Notes: generated by a model from the letters alone, not told the origin. DNA of 64,000 bases from Protopterus annectens (GCF_019279795.1 NC_056727.1:1204499222-1204563221); one strand, 5' to 3'; shown: positions 1 through 11,591, counted from the stretch's first letter. Translations and numbers: made by a program.

Positions 1-1250
1 AATGTGATTATCTGGCCTCAAACAACATTGAATCAGATGGACCAAAAACAAGAAAAATGCTGAATGCTTATCAAATGATATAAAAAACAGTGCATACCAA
101 GAACATCTGTTGCTCTAAAGGAGGTGTGGGCCTATTTGAAATTGATTACATGTATATGTCTGCATTCAGGGAACTACACACGTATTTGCTGACCTCATCA
201 GATCCAAACATAGTGAGAGTTCTAAAACACAAAGAGAAAATGTCTAAGATGACATCTTTACTTAGTTTAGGAAAAGCATTTCTGAATAAAGTGGAAATGG
301 AAATCAAATCAGACAGCAACAGAAAGTGACAAAAAACTAACAAAAAAACAAAAACAAAAAAGAAAGATTATAAAGAAAAAAGGAAAAAGAAATGGAAAGC
401 CCACATTGTGGCAAAAGCAGAGAAGTTCTAGAACAATATCATGTGATGCTGATGATTTGACATGGGAAGGATTAAGGAGAGGTGAAGTGAAACCAAAAAG
501 ATGAGAGACTAATAATGGTGACCCAAGATAGTGGCTACATGCACATTGGTTTACAAAGTCTGTATTAAACGTGGGACAAACAGACCAATCTGGGTTCTAT
601 AACAAAGAAATGGACACAGTTGTACATCTTATTGCTGCATGTGACACACCCAGGGCTGAAGGTCTGTATATAGCAAGGCTAATGTCCAGGGGATTGTGTA
701 AACACTATAATACAGAAGTAGGTAAGAAGCATTAGAAACATGAGCCTCAGAGCATTAACAATAAAGAAGTTCAGATCACACAGGATCACCCAATACCAAC
801 AGTTCAGAAAATAAATGCAATAATATCAGATGCAGTAGTCCAAGTCCAAGGGAAAAAAAGACAAAAGTAGCATTAATGACTGAAATTGCTACAACTAGTG
901 ATTATAGTGTCTTACATACAGAGAGACCCAATGTTGTAAAATTCCAAGATTTGCAAGCAGAAATGGGAGCAATGTGGAAGAAAGATATTTAGACAGTTCC
1001 AATAGTATCAGGAAGAACAGAACTAATAAAGAAGGACTTACAGTCATGTTTAAAAATCCTACCAATACTTGTAACTCCATATGAACTGTAAAAGGAGGCA
1101 AATCTGGGTATATTGTAATGCAGTGAAGAACACTTTTGGCTAACATCAAAGACTGAAACAATACCAATTTCAGGAACTCAGACTATACTATACCTTAGGA
1201 ATGTGGTCCATTCCTGTCACAGTATTAGAAACCCAAAACATATGGAGAAA
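1..1250 (+). mobile_element. R4/Dong-like LINE, 3' part of ORF2, decayed
   Basis: This is the C-terminal half of a non-LTR retrotransposon ORF that enters from the left window edge. Translated pieces with frame breaks include GGVGLFEIDYMYMSAF near 120-168, VVHLIAACDTPRAEG near 618-662 (the usual Cys-His type region after the RT) and a tail near 985-1160 that aligns with the end of the copy at 29.75-33.9 kb. Both copies finish with the same short 3' sequence ending in GGAGAAATTAAAT. The GG-x-GL motif and the following Cys-rich block resemble the R4/Dong branch of the R2 superfamily; that clade call is an inference. Stops and frameshifts make it inactive. No target duplication can be judged because the 5' end is outside the window. 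Confidence 0.62.
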
Positions 1251-2026
1251 TTAAATAGAGAGAAACCTACCTAATTGTGCATGATAATGCACAACGAGCA
1301 TAGAACCACCTGTCAGTCTCAGTGCAGCATGTGAAACTCTTGAGGTTTCTGTGATGATATTCACCCATATCACAAACCTAAGATATAATAATATTTCTAC
1401 ATATAGACAGGACATGGTACATGCCTGCCATCTCCTCCTTATATAAGCAGCACAGACCTGACTCCTGGTGCTGCCGTATATGTACAGGGAGTCTGCTGAG
1501 GTACCAGCACTAGTGAACTATTGACACATAGTACTCAAATGATAATGCATACCTGCATTCTGGGGTGAAACAACCAAACCAGTGCTTCTTCTTAATATCC
1601 TGCATGGTGACGTATAATCATTCAGTGTGAACAGAAATAATTCCATCTCTTTCAAGGTTGTTGATAGTGCCTCCCCATTGCAATGCTCTGGAGTATTAAT
1701 ACCCAAGGAACATCCATGGACATGGTCACACATGTCCGTGACATGATTTTGATATGCCTACCCTCTGTGATGATGACTCCACACAGCATTTCTCCTTTCT
1801 TATCATGCTCTAGCCTGTCACTGAAGAGCCAGGACATGCTGTCTGGGGGGGTGACACTGTCATTCTGTACATCTGAGAAATTGTTAGGGCATACTCACTG
1901 TCCAAACATCCTAATAAAACATAGGATACATTGATATGTTAATATGTATAATAACAGCAAATATTTCATTAATCTATTATTTATATGCTTTTCTAATTCT
2001 AGACATAATGCATATGCATCTTGCTC
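1251..2026. other. Unassigned stretch
   Basis: No recognisable element. The minus strand has two short overlapping open frames (about 1,518-1,837) that I do not recognise and that lack known motifs. They could be a decayed transposase or chance. No RNA gene or clear repeat boundary is visible. Confidence 0.4.
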
Positions 2027-2074
2027 TCTCTCTTTATATATATATATATATAAAATTCTACATACACACACATG

Positions 2075-2137
<63 letters not shown>

Positions 2138-2147
2138 TGCGTATGTG

Positions 2148-2194
<47 letters not shown>
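2027..2194. repeat. Compound (TA)n/(CT)n microsatellite
   Basis: Long runs of alternating TA, interrupted by a CA/TG-rich piece and a (CT)n block, then TA again. The overlapping translated frames here (poly-Ile/Tyr) are artefacts of the repeat. Confidence 0.95.
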
Positions 2195-3097
2195 TAAAAT
2201 CTAAATAAAAAAATGAACTTACTCATGCACTTCAACATTGACAAAGATACTTTAACATAGAAAAATATCGGTAGGAACAAGGTCAAAATTACCTAAAGTC
2301 TATTTCATTAGTTTTTTATGACAATTAAGAATACCACTGTTTAGAAGATAACTGTAAATAATTGCAAATGTTGCAGTGGTGTGCAATAGTAAACTATACC
2401 TACAAACTACAGAGAACATTATTACTAAAATACCCAGAAGTCAAACATTTTTGCCATTGTCAAACACAAACATCTTCCTTATAACTGACCTAACTGTTTG
2501 AAAAGTACCAAACTATCCATTTATAACAGCACTTTGCAACTTTCTACTTGCACCATAAGCATCAGATTCATTATGCTGCCATCACCCCAGTACACTCATA
2601 TTTACATTAAGATGCCTTGCATAACAAATGACGTTCATGTTTAAGGACTAGCTGCTTATGCAGTGCCGGGGCCCATTTCTGGTAAATAAATGTCTGCAGT
2701 GTACAGATGTTTTTGTTACTGGTATCCAGGGTCAGTATTAGTACATTGACTTGCACTGATGATGCCCAGTGGACTTACATAAATGGAAGGTGCAGGTTAC
2801 ATTAACATAGTTTTCATACATACTGAAGATGAACATTTTTATTTTCCTTGACTCATTCAGTAGATGTACAGGTCATAAACAAAGCTGGCTAGTTTCCAAC
2901 ATATTTCTGAAAAGTTAAAATCTTAATTTTTTTTTTCAGTAAAGTAAGAATTTATTTTTTTTTTCAGAAATATATTTTATTGATCATTGATTCCTTGATT
3001 GAAAAATAGTTGTCCTCATAGATTCAGAATTGCCAGATTACTTAAAATTTGAAGTGTTGTAAATTAGTATTAAATATGATTTGCAAAAATCCAAAAT
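2195..3097. other. Unassigned AT-rich stretch
   Basis: No open frame or known repeat recognised. Two T-runs preceding a shared AAAAT.TTA-type context near 2,926-2,960 form a short local duplication (a TTTTTTTTCAG motif occurs twice). Confidence 0.4.
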
Positions 3098-3490
3098 TTA
3101 TTTATTTATTTATTTATTTAACATTTGTTTACTGGGAAAGTCCGACTGGACACAGATCCTTTTTCAGCAGAGGCCTGGGGAGAAATGCTCCATGAGTAAC
3201 AGCAAATTTTCATGCACACATTACAATAATCAGAAAGTATAAAGAATGCAAACTGTAGTGTACATAAGAACATATACATTTGTTACATTTTGACAACAAA
3301 ATCTAGGCTATGAACTTAGCTAATACTATTTGTAGGTATGACTTATGTCAAGATATACAGTTAAGAGAGGTCGGTAGGAACAAAGGATTAAACACTGGGG
3401 GAGAAGTTGGATATGTTTTGGATATACTGTGATGTATCAGAGCACACATGATGGGTTAGTACAGGAACATAGCCACTTCTTTTAATTATT
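3098..3490 (-). mobile_element. L2-like LINE, 3' end only
   Basis: On the minus strand the sequence ends in an (AAAT)n tail (plus-strand TTTA repeats at 3,099-3,120) preceded by the same 3' terminal block as the L2-like LINEs at 36.9 kb and 38.2 kb: a TTTCTCCCC stretch, GGCCTCTGCTGAAAA, then a GGACTTTCC-type block and ACAAATGT. No ORF2 sequence is recognisable upstream, so this is a heavily 5'-truncated copy or 3' UTR fragment. The left edge of the element at about 3,490 is approximate because the SINE begins nearby. Confidence 0.65.
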
Positions 3491-3521
3491 ATTATTTTAA
3501 TTATTATTAAATGCGTGGAAG

Positions 3522-3805
3522 GTATCCGTGGTGGTGCATCGGTAGCATTGTTGCCTCATATAATGAGGTTCTCCCATTCAGTTCTCGGCTGGAATGCAGG
3601 GAGTGCCTTCTGTGTGGAGTCTGCATGTCCTCCCCGCAGTTGGGTGGGCGTAAGAAAGACATGCGTAAATGGGCGTTCCTTTGTTGAAGGTTGAACATCG
3701 AGCTGGCACCTCGGCGTTCGTAAAAATCTACTGCCAATCATTAGCAGACCGAAATTCCCCTGTGGCGACCCCTAACCAGGAAAAAGCCGAAAGACAAACA
3801 ACAAC
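3522..3805 (+). mobile_element. tRNA-derived SINE (family 1), with 16-bp target-site duplication
   Basis: The 284-bp element has a tRNA-like head with an A-box-like GGTGCATCGGTAGCA and a B-box-like GGTTCTCCCATTC, then the body block CTGTGTGGAGTCTGCATGTC and a tail ending in GGCGACCCCTAAC and AAAGCCGAAAGACAAAC. It is flanked by a perfect 16-bp direct repeat, ATTAAATGCGTGGAAG, at 3,506-3,521 and 3,806-3,821, which fixes both ends exactly. Two related copies are at 45.8 kb and 54.4 kb. The tail type is common in fish, lungfish and similar genomes (family knowledge). Minus-strand open frames here are not genes. Confidence 0.9.
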
Positions 3806-3959
3806 ATTAAATGCGTGGAAGAATTGCCTTTAAGACCTATTGTATCTAGTGATGGTCCCAAGACAGAGACCATGTTCACTGAGAAAAATATTATTGAGGT
3901 GGTAATATTATGTCCACCTTTTATTAGGGACTCTTGATTTAATAGATAACTTAAAATGT

Positions 3960-5200
3960 TAAAGTTTACAAAGGGGAAAATGTATTAACTATCAGTACTG
4001 AATTGTTGTTTTCATTTATTCCTGATGATTTAGGTATATTAAATGAAGCACATTTTAATGTCCATAAAGTAAGACTATTGACTGAAATGTTAGATGTAGT
4101 TTTAACTAAAATTACATATTTTCTGAAGGCCAATGTGTTGTCAAAAAGGGGTAGCCATGAGCATCACAAGGGCTCCCAGTTATGTTTATTTATGGCCTAC
4201 TGGGAGAAAATGTATATTTATGAAGGTGAATTCTGGGTTAACAGCAACCATTCTCTCTGTTTTATCAATGATATTTTACTTATTTGGTGAAATGATATGA
4301 TTGCTTTGGAATGATTCATGTTATATCTGAAGCAGGTTTCTCATTTCTTGAGAGGCATTTTTCAGTGGAATTTAGAAAATATGACTTTCCTAGATATTAC
4401 ATATATAATCAAGGGGAGTACTTATGTACCAGGAATTAAAGAAATAAAGTGTAACATTTATCTCAAATTAGAATGTATGTACCTAGAAGTTGAAGGGCAA
4501 CTTTGTGAAAGGACTAGGAATTTGTTTGAGGTGTTTAACTAAAGGTAGTTCTATTTATGAAAAATAAAATTACAATTTGTTTTATAGATTTGTTAGAGTG
4601 GGCTACATATCATTATTTCTACTGATATGATTGAACATGTTAGATGTAGGAGAGTCTCTTATTACAAATGTTTTGGTTTGTAATTCACTGGTAGTAGAAT
4701 TTGATTGTTTTCTGTTGATAGTGAAGACAAAGTATTTCATTTTGATTCATTCAATTAATGTGGGAGTTTATTAAGCATGCTATAAAAGATATAAGGAAAC
4801 GTTTGACTGGTTTTCAATGTATAGTTTGAATCTACATTTGTTTTTCAGAGAAGTAGGAATTATAAAGATTTTTTAAGAACCATATAAGTACCAAAGTTAG
4901 CCAACAGAAAAAAAAATGTTGATTTGTGGCAGCTGCAAACAATGTCATTAAATTAATTATGGTTCTGATTTTTGTCTTATTAAAGGCATGTAAAATTATC
5001 TTCCAGGATACTTTAATTGTATATCCAAGAGTGTGGTTTAAGTTGCTTGTCGTGTTTCTTGTTCTGCCTTTTTACTGATAGAACTAGTTGTATTGTAGGT
5101 TACATCAGCACATTTCTGAACCTGTACATGCAATTAATGTAGCCAGTGAGATTAATGCTTTGTTTAAGCATTCTAACAGTTTGCAATAAGTTCAGAGGTT
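3960..5200 (+). mobile_element. Penelope-like element (PLE) copy 1, decayed RT to GIY-YIG region
   Basis: Broken frames read like a PLE reverse transcriptase followed by its endonuclease. Around 4,003-4,290 the frame contains CLFMAYWEKM and FINDILLIW, the latter at the place of the RT catalytic Y/F-x-D-D box, here with Asn replacing the first Asp. The next piece (4,318-4,542) carries ITFLD-like FLDITYIIKG. Further on, past stops, a Cys-x2-Cys pair (near 4,930) and HISEPVHAI (near 5,104-5,130) match the zinc-binding and GIY-YIG tail seen better in the 7.8 kb and 41.9 kb copies. It is inactive. The ends are approximate and no flanking duplication was found. Confidence 0.6.
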
Positions 5201-5229
5201 TCACAATTTTATTTTAAACAAGAAACATT

Positions 5230-5725
5230 GAATTATCACTTATGACATAGGCAGTTGCACTTTTATATAAATGAAAACAAACCATATTGACATATTTTAG
5301 TTACAAACATTATGCATCACATATAATCTTCTATACAGCCATTGTCAACTGAACATTACACAGCACATTCAATTCCTTCCTTCCCTTAAACCTCATTCCC
5401 CTTCAAAAAATATTATTCTGCATTTATTGTTCTCTCACTTCCCATTTTCTATGTAATTTGCTCCTATCCTTTTCTAAAGGTCCCACTTCCATTTCTTTTA
5501 CCTCTGTTATTATATTCACTACTTCTAATACTGTTGGTTTAAACTTCGATTTCCATTTTCTTCACATGCTTTTTTGGCAGCCACCATAATTAAATTCAGC
5601 AAGGCCTTACTACGTCTAGGCAGCTCTGATTCTTTATCACAGCTCAAAAAATCATTTCCTTGGTGACACCAATTTACTCACCCAGTATTTCAAACAGAGT
5701 AGTTTGCAGGGAGTTTTTAAAGAGG
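5230..5725 (-). mobile_element. L1/Tx1-like LINE ORF2 C-terminal scrap
   Basis: The minus strand, with several stops, reads LIMVAAKKACEE near 5,570-5,610 and then a basic Trp/Lys-rich stretch, as in the extreme C-terminus of L1/Tx1-type ORF2 proteins. Nothing catalytic remains. The identification is by motif only; the copy at 60.6-62.8 kb belongs to a comparable class. Confidence 0.45.
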
Positions 5726-7010
5726 CTTCGCATTTTTAATAACAAGATGTGTTCATGTGAATGAGAAATGTGGAAATATGTTTGATTCACTGAACTAGAA
5801 GGAATATTATTGGTAAGCTCAACTGGATGCTTTTACATTGTCAGGTACTAATAACATAGACATTTTAAAGTTGTTTTAAAAAGATGTTTGATATATTAGA
5901 TTTTTTAATATGTTAATATTGTAATTGAATAAGTATATCATTGGAATTAATTAATTTGATTTGCTAATAATACTATTTGAGTATGTCTTTTTTTCATTGC
6001 ACATTGTCTGATGAAGTATACAAATGAATGCATTTTATGTGTCCTTTTATTTTTATTAACAGTAAAGAGAATTTGTTTTTTGTCAGTTCTTTTTGTATTT
6101 TTTTTTTTTTTACTCTTCATGGTTGGTTCTTGTGTTTATTTGTCTCAGTCAGCTTTTAGTGTGTTTTTTGTTTTATGCAGTTAGTGAAGGGCAACACATG
6201 TAGCACAGCCTCAGGAGTGTCAAGTGTTTGGTCAACTAATGCTTTCATCGACATCTGGAAGTGCAAGGTTGTTTGTTCGAGCATCCGGTTTATTAAATGG
6301 ACATTATGTTGAATGTTTGCTTTGCTAAAAAAGGTAAATGGGATGTAGAATAGTGCATTGTAAAATTAAATTTGTTTTTTAAGTGTACTGAGTGTTAATG
6401 GTTGTTTGTATGATGTTATGAGTGTGCAACATGTCTGGGCACATGTTTTACATGTTGACCACTCATTATATAATTGGCCTCGGACACTTACTGAAAATGT
6501 AATAGACGAGTAACATTTGCATCTTGCAAAAGATTTAAGATATTCTAAGAGCTGTAAGCAAAGGCAGTGTGTTTAAGATTTAATATTAGTGGCAAAGGAT
6601 ATGTGTTGCATCTTTTAAGTCCATAAATAGAAAACACCTTCTGACTGTATTTCAGAGCAATAGTTGGTACCTGAGATGTAATAACATATGCATTCCACCA
6701 AAATTGTAGGTGCTTTTAACATTCCCACTGAAGGGCAGTGACCTTCTTGTAGTACTTTAAATACAAGCATACAGATAAAATAGCCTGACCTTAGAGCAAC
6801 TGGTAACCAACCAGCTTTCCACAATGATAGTCAGTAGTGTTACTGTTTTGGTAAGTTTAACCTGAAATGACATATTTTATTGAAGCAAGTTTTCAAATAT
6901 TCTGTGATTGCCTTTCAGTGACAAGTAATGACAGCTAGCATATGCTCTGAAACAGGAATTAAACTCTTTTACCAAATGTTATCCTGGCTTCTTTAGTCTA
7001 AAGTTAAGTA
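5726..7010. other. Unassigned AT-rich stretch with a possible tRNA-like SINE head
   Basis: No convincing ORF. Around 6,195-6,300 a segment with TGTAGCACAGCC and a GTTCGAGCATCC sequence looks like the A and B boxes of a tRNA-derived SINE head, but no tail or duplication was found. The rest shows nothing recognisable up to the retroviral boundary. Confidence 0.35.
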
Positions 7011-7015
7011 CTTGA
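7011..7015 (+). repeat. Left 5-bp target-site duplication (CTTGA) of the inverted provirus
   Basis: CTTGA stands directly outside the left LTR terminus (TGTAAACG...). The same five bases stand directly outside the right LTR terminus at 18,726-18,730. Retroviral integrases leave 4-6 bp duplications, so this marks one integration event. Confidence 0.8.
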
Positions 7016-7755
7016 TGTAAACGTATCTACAAACACTGCACCTAGGAGGAAAAAAATACAGACAGTTAGAATAACAAAAAGAATAAATGATCAGCAAAGC
7101 AAGGCATCCCAGTGTCAGCCCAGTTTTTATTATTCCTTGACAAGCTAGTTTGGTTTACTGACTGACAAAGATTACAGATGAAGACAGCATTTTTATACAA
7201 TCTTGAAAGATATAGCCCTGCCTCTTTACACATACACTGTGTCCAAATCAGGTTGCACATCTATTTAAAATTGCTTGTGAGCAGACTATTTTAAAAGTTA
7301 CTACTATAACAGGTTTCTTCCCTTTTTCAGTGACAAGTACAGCGTCAGCATTCCTTTCTTCAGCTTGCTTTATCGTCATATATTCTTACTGCTTAATTGT
7401 CTATCACAACATTTCTAATGAGAAAGGCTATTTATTATTGTTATTATTGTTATTATTGTTACAGCTGCAGTTCATATCTACATTATTACTGTTGTTGAAT
7501 AATTCAGAACTAATGAAAGTTTGCAACTCACAAAGTAGTACAATACAAAAGCTTAATAAAAATTTCATATAAAGTCTGCAGCATTGTAGCATGTATATGC
7601 AAGGCACAACATCTGCTCCTGTTATTCATTCTATAAATAATGTGTGAAATAGAACAATATACATTTAGTGATTCGTTGATATTAATGGCATATATGTACA
7701 TTTTACAAATCATGTATTTTACATTATTTGCATTCTTTATACATATAGTTTAGGA

Positions 7756-8688
7756 ATGTTTGATAGAAATAGAAAAGTACAGGCTATTAGAGCTTCCAGG
7801 TTGAATCCAACCCAAGAGGGATATGAGAATGAACTAACTAATCTTAAAGAAAGACTGTTAGCTAGATCCTATAATATAAATGAAATACACAGTTGTTACC
7901 AAAATATAGAACAATATAGAAGTGATAGGGCTATCCCATACTTCTCGGATCATAGTGCAACTGTATATTCCAACCCTCATAATAATAGAGGAACAAACCA
8001 AGAAATAAGGACTAAACAGAAATGTTCTACTTTTTATACACATGACTTCAATGAAATTAGAGAAATTATCTCTAAACACTGGAGGATGCTGATTGTTGTC
8101 CCATTAATTAAAGATATTGTTGGTGAATATCCACAATTCATTTTTAAGAATAAGATGAATTTGCACAGAATTTTATGTTATCCCAATACAATGGAAGCCA
8201 TCAGTAATAGCTCACATAGAAATGGTATGTATCCATGTAATAACTGTCCATTTTGCACCCATATTTCTAATTATAATATGTTCGTCCACCCGACTACTTC
8301 TGAATGTTTTCAGTTTGAAGTTATTGCTACATGTAATACTGAACATGTAGTTTATATGGCAATCTTCACTTCCTGCCCTGCCTTCTATGCAGGTAAAACT
8401 GATAGAAGGTTCAGGGACAGGATACGAGAACACCTTTACCAAATACGCATTCAGTCTAGTAATAATGCTTTATCTAAGCATGTTCTTGCGACAAACACCA
8501 ATTACACTTTTAAATTTATGGTCCTCCAGGTGAATAACCCTAGCCCCAGAGGGGGAGATATCATAAACTATACAGAAAGAACAGAGATTAAATGGATTGT
8601 TACACTCAAGGCACATGTTAGTCCAGGCCTGAATGATAAAATTTCACTTAAACCTGTTTTGAAAAACAGGAGACCACTTGTTAGGTAA
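7756..8688 (+). CDS. PLE C-terminal ORF with CX2CX2C and GIY-YIG endonuclease domain
   Basis: The open frame has 310 codons without a stop. The first eight codons (to 7,780) are antisense LTR sequence, so the ATG is borrowed from the host LTR and not the element's own start. Residues about 155-162 carry a CNNCPFC zinc-binding motif. About 190-225 is the GIY-YIG region: VVYMAIF, then FYAGKT at the YIG position, followed by RFRDRIREH with the conserved Arg. The conserved C-terminal block SPGLNDKISLKPVLK follows. In PLEs this nuclease nicks target DNA to prime reverse transcription. Without the RT it cannot transpose by itself. Whether it is expressed is unknown; simple survival of a young truncated ORF explains it. 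Confidence 0.75.
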   Translation: MFDRNRKVQAIRASRLNPTQEGYENELTNLKERLLARSYNINEIHSCYQNIEQYRSDRAIPYFSDHSATVYSNPHNNRGTNQEIRTKQKCSTFYTHDFNEIREIISKHWRMLIVVPLIKDIVGEYPQFIFKNKMNLHRILCYPNTMEAISNSSHRNGMYPCNNCPFCTHISNYNMFVHPTTSECFQFEVIATCNTEHVVYMAIFTSCPAFYAGKTDRRFRDRIREHLYQIRIQSSNNALSKHVLATNTNYTFKFMVLQVNNPSPRGGDIINYTERTEIKWIVTLKAHVSPGLNDKISLKPVLKNRRPLVR

Positions 8689-9196
8689 AATTTTTTTTCT
8701 ATATTATTAGCTCTTAGTTTTATATTAGACTTGTATAAATCTATTTGCTTTTATTGAAATCTCTTAATATAAATTTTATATAACTATATAGGTGTGACTG
8801 GATATTTTCTGAGTATTATTTTTATAATGAACAAGTTATAAGTAAGAGAAATGCTTTCTATAAGCTTTCATCGATCTGCATATTTCTTGTCTTTGACTTT
8901 AAGAACTTGTTGAAAGAATTCATGATGATGTCATCTAGTTAATTATTTAATTGCATACCTGCTATATAAAATGTTCACCACTCCTTACTTCTGTTTGTTA
9001 AAGGTCTGAGGAAGCCTTCTAGTGAAAGTGCTTACCTTTTTTATATGCCTAAATAAATATATCTGGTGTTATCTATGATGGATTATTTCTTGGATGTTCT
9101 AACAGTATAGACTTCTGTCTTCCTACTGGGACTATATTGATGCTGAAGACTGCTTTATATACTGGGTTGCTCCTAAGTGCCATCATTTACTTTTTT
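7781..9196 (+). mobile_element. Penelope-like element copy 2, 5'-truncated, inserted in the left LTR
   Basis: Aligning with the right LTR shows that GAAAAGTAC at 7,772-7,780 should continue directly into TGATTAATACATG at 9,197. The intervening 1.4 kb is the insertion. It contains the C-terminal part of a PLE protein with a GIY-YIG nuclease, then an AT-rich 3' region with a hammerhead-type motif at 9,000-9,039. The RT core is absent. At most a TAC-sized duplication could be present at the edges. This insertion postdates the provirus. Confidence 0.85.
9000..9039 (+). ncRNA. Decayed hammerhead-ribozyme motif of PLE copy 2
   Basis: Stem I can form between AAAGGT (9,000-9,005) and ACCTTT (9,034-9,039). 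Between them are CTGAGGA (9,006-9,012, fitting CUGANGA), a weak stem II (9,013-9,023), GAAA (9,024-9,027) and a minimal stem III, AG...CT, with U at the cleavage position. Hammerheads with very short stem III are known from PLE terminal repeats. Stem II is nearly lost and an extra A precedes it, so activity is doubtful. Confidence 0.5.
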
Positions 9197-9639
9197 ACTG
9201 ATTAATACATGTTTTATGCAACTTCTAATAGAAGAGCCATTCTTGCTGTTACAATACATCAGTGTGTGTCAGTGTGTGACCCTTGTTTCAGGCTGCTGTG
9301 ACCTTTCTACTCTATTTTTGCCTGTGTCAGTGGCTGAGCTAACAATTCTAAAAACCACTGTGAAGTATTATAGCTAGTTTGCATCTGTTGTCTGACATTT
9401 GATTATTAGAGGAATTATTTTCAGTATAAATATTTATTTATATTAATAATTATGCCATGATAAATAGAGGAATTATTCATAAGCACTATCTTATCTTGGT
9501 TGATGCACTCTTAGCCAGGCATTCCATGCAGCTTTTTATGTCACTGGCATTCACATAAAAGATTGTTCACACATGCTGCTCAGAGAAGATTTCTGTAAGC
9601 TGGTGTCCCAACATTGCTTGAGATCCCAATGCTATAACA

Positions 9640-10990
9640 GTTCCCCCTGAACAGACATGAGAACCCATGTTTTTGATTTTGTTTATTTCATATTATCAAG
9701 CTTCGTTAGTTCAGAACACTCCATAAATTGTACAATGTCTTAGACCTGATGCATTTGGTCCACTGTCAAAACCTGTATTGCACATTCGATTCCACACTTG
9801 ATAACAATTACTAGGCTTATACATCCTAAAATGCCAACTATGACCAGTATAAGTTGCATTATTTTCCTCCCCAGCTACTGATAGAACCATTCAGCCAAGA
9901 GAACCATGTTTTTTTTTCTATTTATGCTTTTTGAGCAACTTCCTCAATTAGCTTGAGTTGACTCCTGATTTCAGGTTTATTATCAGGAATATAAGTACAA
10001 CATTCCTCTCCTATTAATGCACAAGTACTTTCTTTACTAGCAAGAACAAAGTCTAATGCTATGCTGTTTTGTAAGACCATAGTTCAAATGGCAGTCATTT
10101 GTAAAGTAACTTCTTCTATTGCTTCAAATGTAGCATTACTTAATTCTTCCAATAATCTTGCCAATTTTCTAATTTCCCAAATAGCTTTTCCTGCTCCATA
10201 GAATGGAAAATTTGCTGCTCCTGCAAGGACATCATCTCCTATATCCATTTTCTTCTATGTTAATATGTCTTTTTAATCTAACATTTCTAATATTAGAATC
10301 AGGTAATGTTGTAGTATGTCTAATGGATGGAATTACATGTCCCAAATAACACAATCCAGTCCAGTTCCCAGGAAGCCATTTGTAGGCTTTATTACCACAT
10401 ATGTAATATATGCCTGTTCTAATTGGAACCATCCATGTTGTAACCCAATATTTAGGTCTAGCTTTTTTTAAATGTGCAGCATGTTTCATTACTAAAATGC
10501 TCAAAACATTGTTCACTGGCATTTTGGGTAGCAATAATAATATTACAAGGACTTTTCCCAAGAAATGGGTGGTTACTTGTTCCTTCTCCTTGTAAACAAA
10601 CATCAGCACTCACATTTGTATGGACAAGCCTCAAAAAAGGATGTGTCTTTGGGAAAGAGTTATTTCTTGGAACCCAGTCTTGATTTGTGAGGTTTAACAT
10701 TTCCAGAAGGGTAAATAGAATAGGTCATAATGGAATTCCATTGTTTGCATCTTGTGGTATCTCAGCACAGATCGAACATTGTTTAGCTTTCAAGGTTTCT
10801 GAATACATTTGCAATGATTTGGTAAAGATATTGAAGTTTATCTTTCCTTGTGTGGCTGAGTAAAACCTTGTCAGGATCATGATTAATATCAGGGTTTTCA
10901 TGATTCAATATTTTCTGGAAAAGAAAAGAATTGTGTTCTTATTAGTTGCATCTGATATTATGTCCCTTTATATCAGTTATTACATTTATA
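9640..10990 (-). pseudogene. env: Retroviral env remnant, left arm
   Basis: Minus-strand reading, between the purine tract next to the LTR and the integrase end. The main frame (10,232-10,609) contains the surface-subunit block ending in AYKWLPGNWTGLCYLGHV, typical of class I retroviral envelopes. The transmembrane-subunit segment lies nearer 9,700-10,150 and is frame-broken. It aligns with the right-arm env at 16.4-17.5 kb, carrying different lesions. Non-functional. Confidence 0.75.
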
Positions 10991-10996
10991 AGTTAT

Positions 10997-11591
10997 TCAA
11001 TTTTCTCCCCTCCATTTTAATATTTTAACTTGATCTTTATGAATCCAACTACTTTTTGGTGGCTGATTTTTATATGGCTGGATTTGTACAGCCACTAACC
11101 CCACCTTGGTAACAATGTAGGGTCCTATCCATTTTGAATCCCATTTACTTGTGTTTCCAAACTGATGGACCGTTACAAGATCTCCTTGTTCCAATTGTAC
11201 CTCACTCGATTCCCAAATCTCATTTTGTTTACTCAGTTCTAGATTATGGGCTTGCTGGTCCCACAATTTTGTTTCTTCTAATGGTATGCCATAAGGGATT
11301 TCTCCTGCTTGCAAATTCGTAGGTCGACCCATCATTAGTTCATAAACCCACATCCCTGAGGAGAATTTTGCATCTTAATCAAAATGTTGGGTAAATGTTT
11401 TACCCAATGATTCTCGTACTCAGAAATAATTTTCTTTAATCCTTCCTTCAGCATTCTATTAGCTCTTTCAACTTTTCCAGAACTCTAAGGATGGTAAGGA
11501 GTAAGAAACCTTTGCTTGATCCTCCAAGTTTTACACATTTGTTTTGTCACTTTTCCAGTAAAGTGAGTCCCTTGATCACTATGTATTTCTC
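10997..11591 (-). pseudogene. pol: Retroviral integrase C-terminal part, left arm
   Basis: The minus-strand ORF 10,997-11,353 is the integrase C-terminal domain (KWDSKWIGPYIVTKVG, a GPY/F-type motif). Sequence with frame breaks continues to 11,591 through the catalytic-core end. The third catalytic acidic residue is present as Glu (codon at 11,467-11,469), whereas the right arm has Lys at this place. Relative to the right arm, 48 bp (16 codons) after LWDQ are missing in frame. Homology to the right-arm integrase stops at 11,591, the inversion junction. Confidence 0.8.

Larger units (their letters stand above)
7016..9639 (-). repeat. Left LTR (minus orientation), split by a PLE insertion
   Basis: The reverse complement aligns with the right LTR at 17,531-18,725. 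Its U3 start (TGTTATA on the minus strand) is at 9,639 and its U5 end at 7,016. A TATAAAA box lies at 7,191-7,197 (minus) and an AATAAA polyadenylation signal near 7,125-7,131 (minus). Positions 7,781-9,196 are a later PLE insertion, so the LTR itself is about 1.2 kb. Near 9,590-9,632 it keeps about 50 bp that the right LTR lacks. Confidence 0.85.

Noticed and set aside
1936-2208. Plus-strand open frames of about 90 codons, rich in Ile and Tyr
   Set aside because: They are translations of the (TA)n/(CT)n microsatellite.
3507-3741. Minus-strand ORFs in the SINE at 3.5 kb
   Set aside because: The same open frames occur antisense to every SINE family 1 copy; they are a by-product of the repeat sequence.
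7858-8442. Minus-strand ORFs opposite the PLE protein
   Set aside because: Shadow frames of the plus-strand GIY-YIG ORF.
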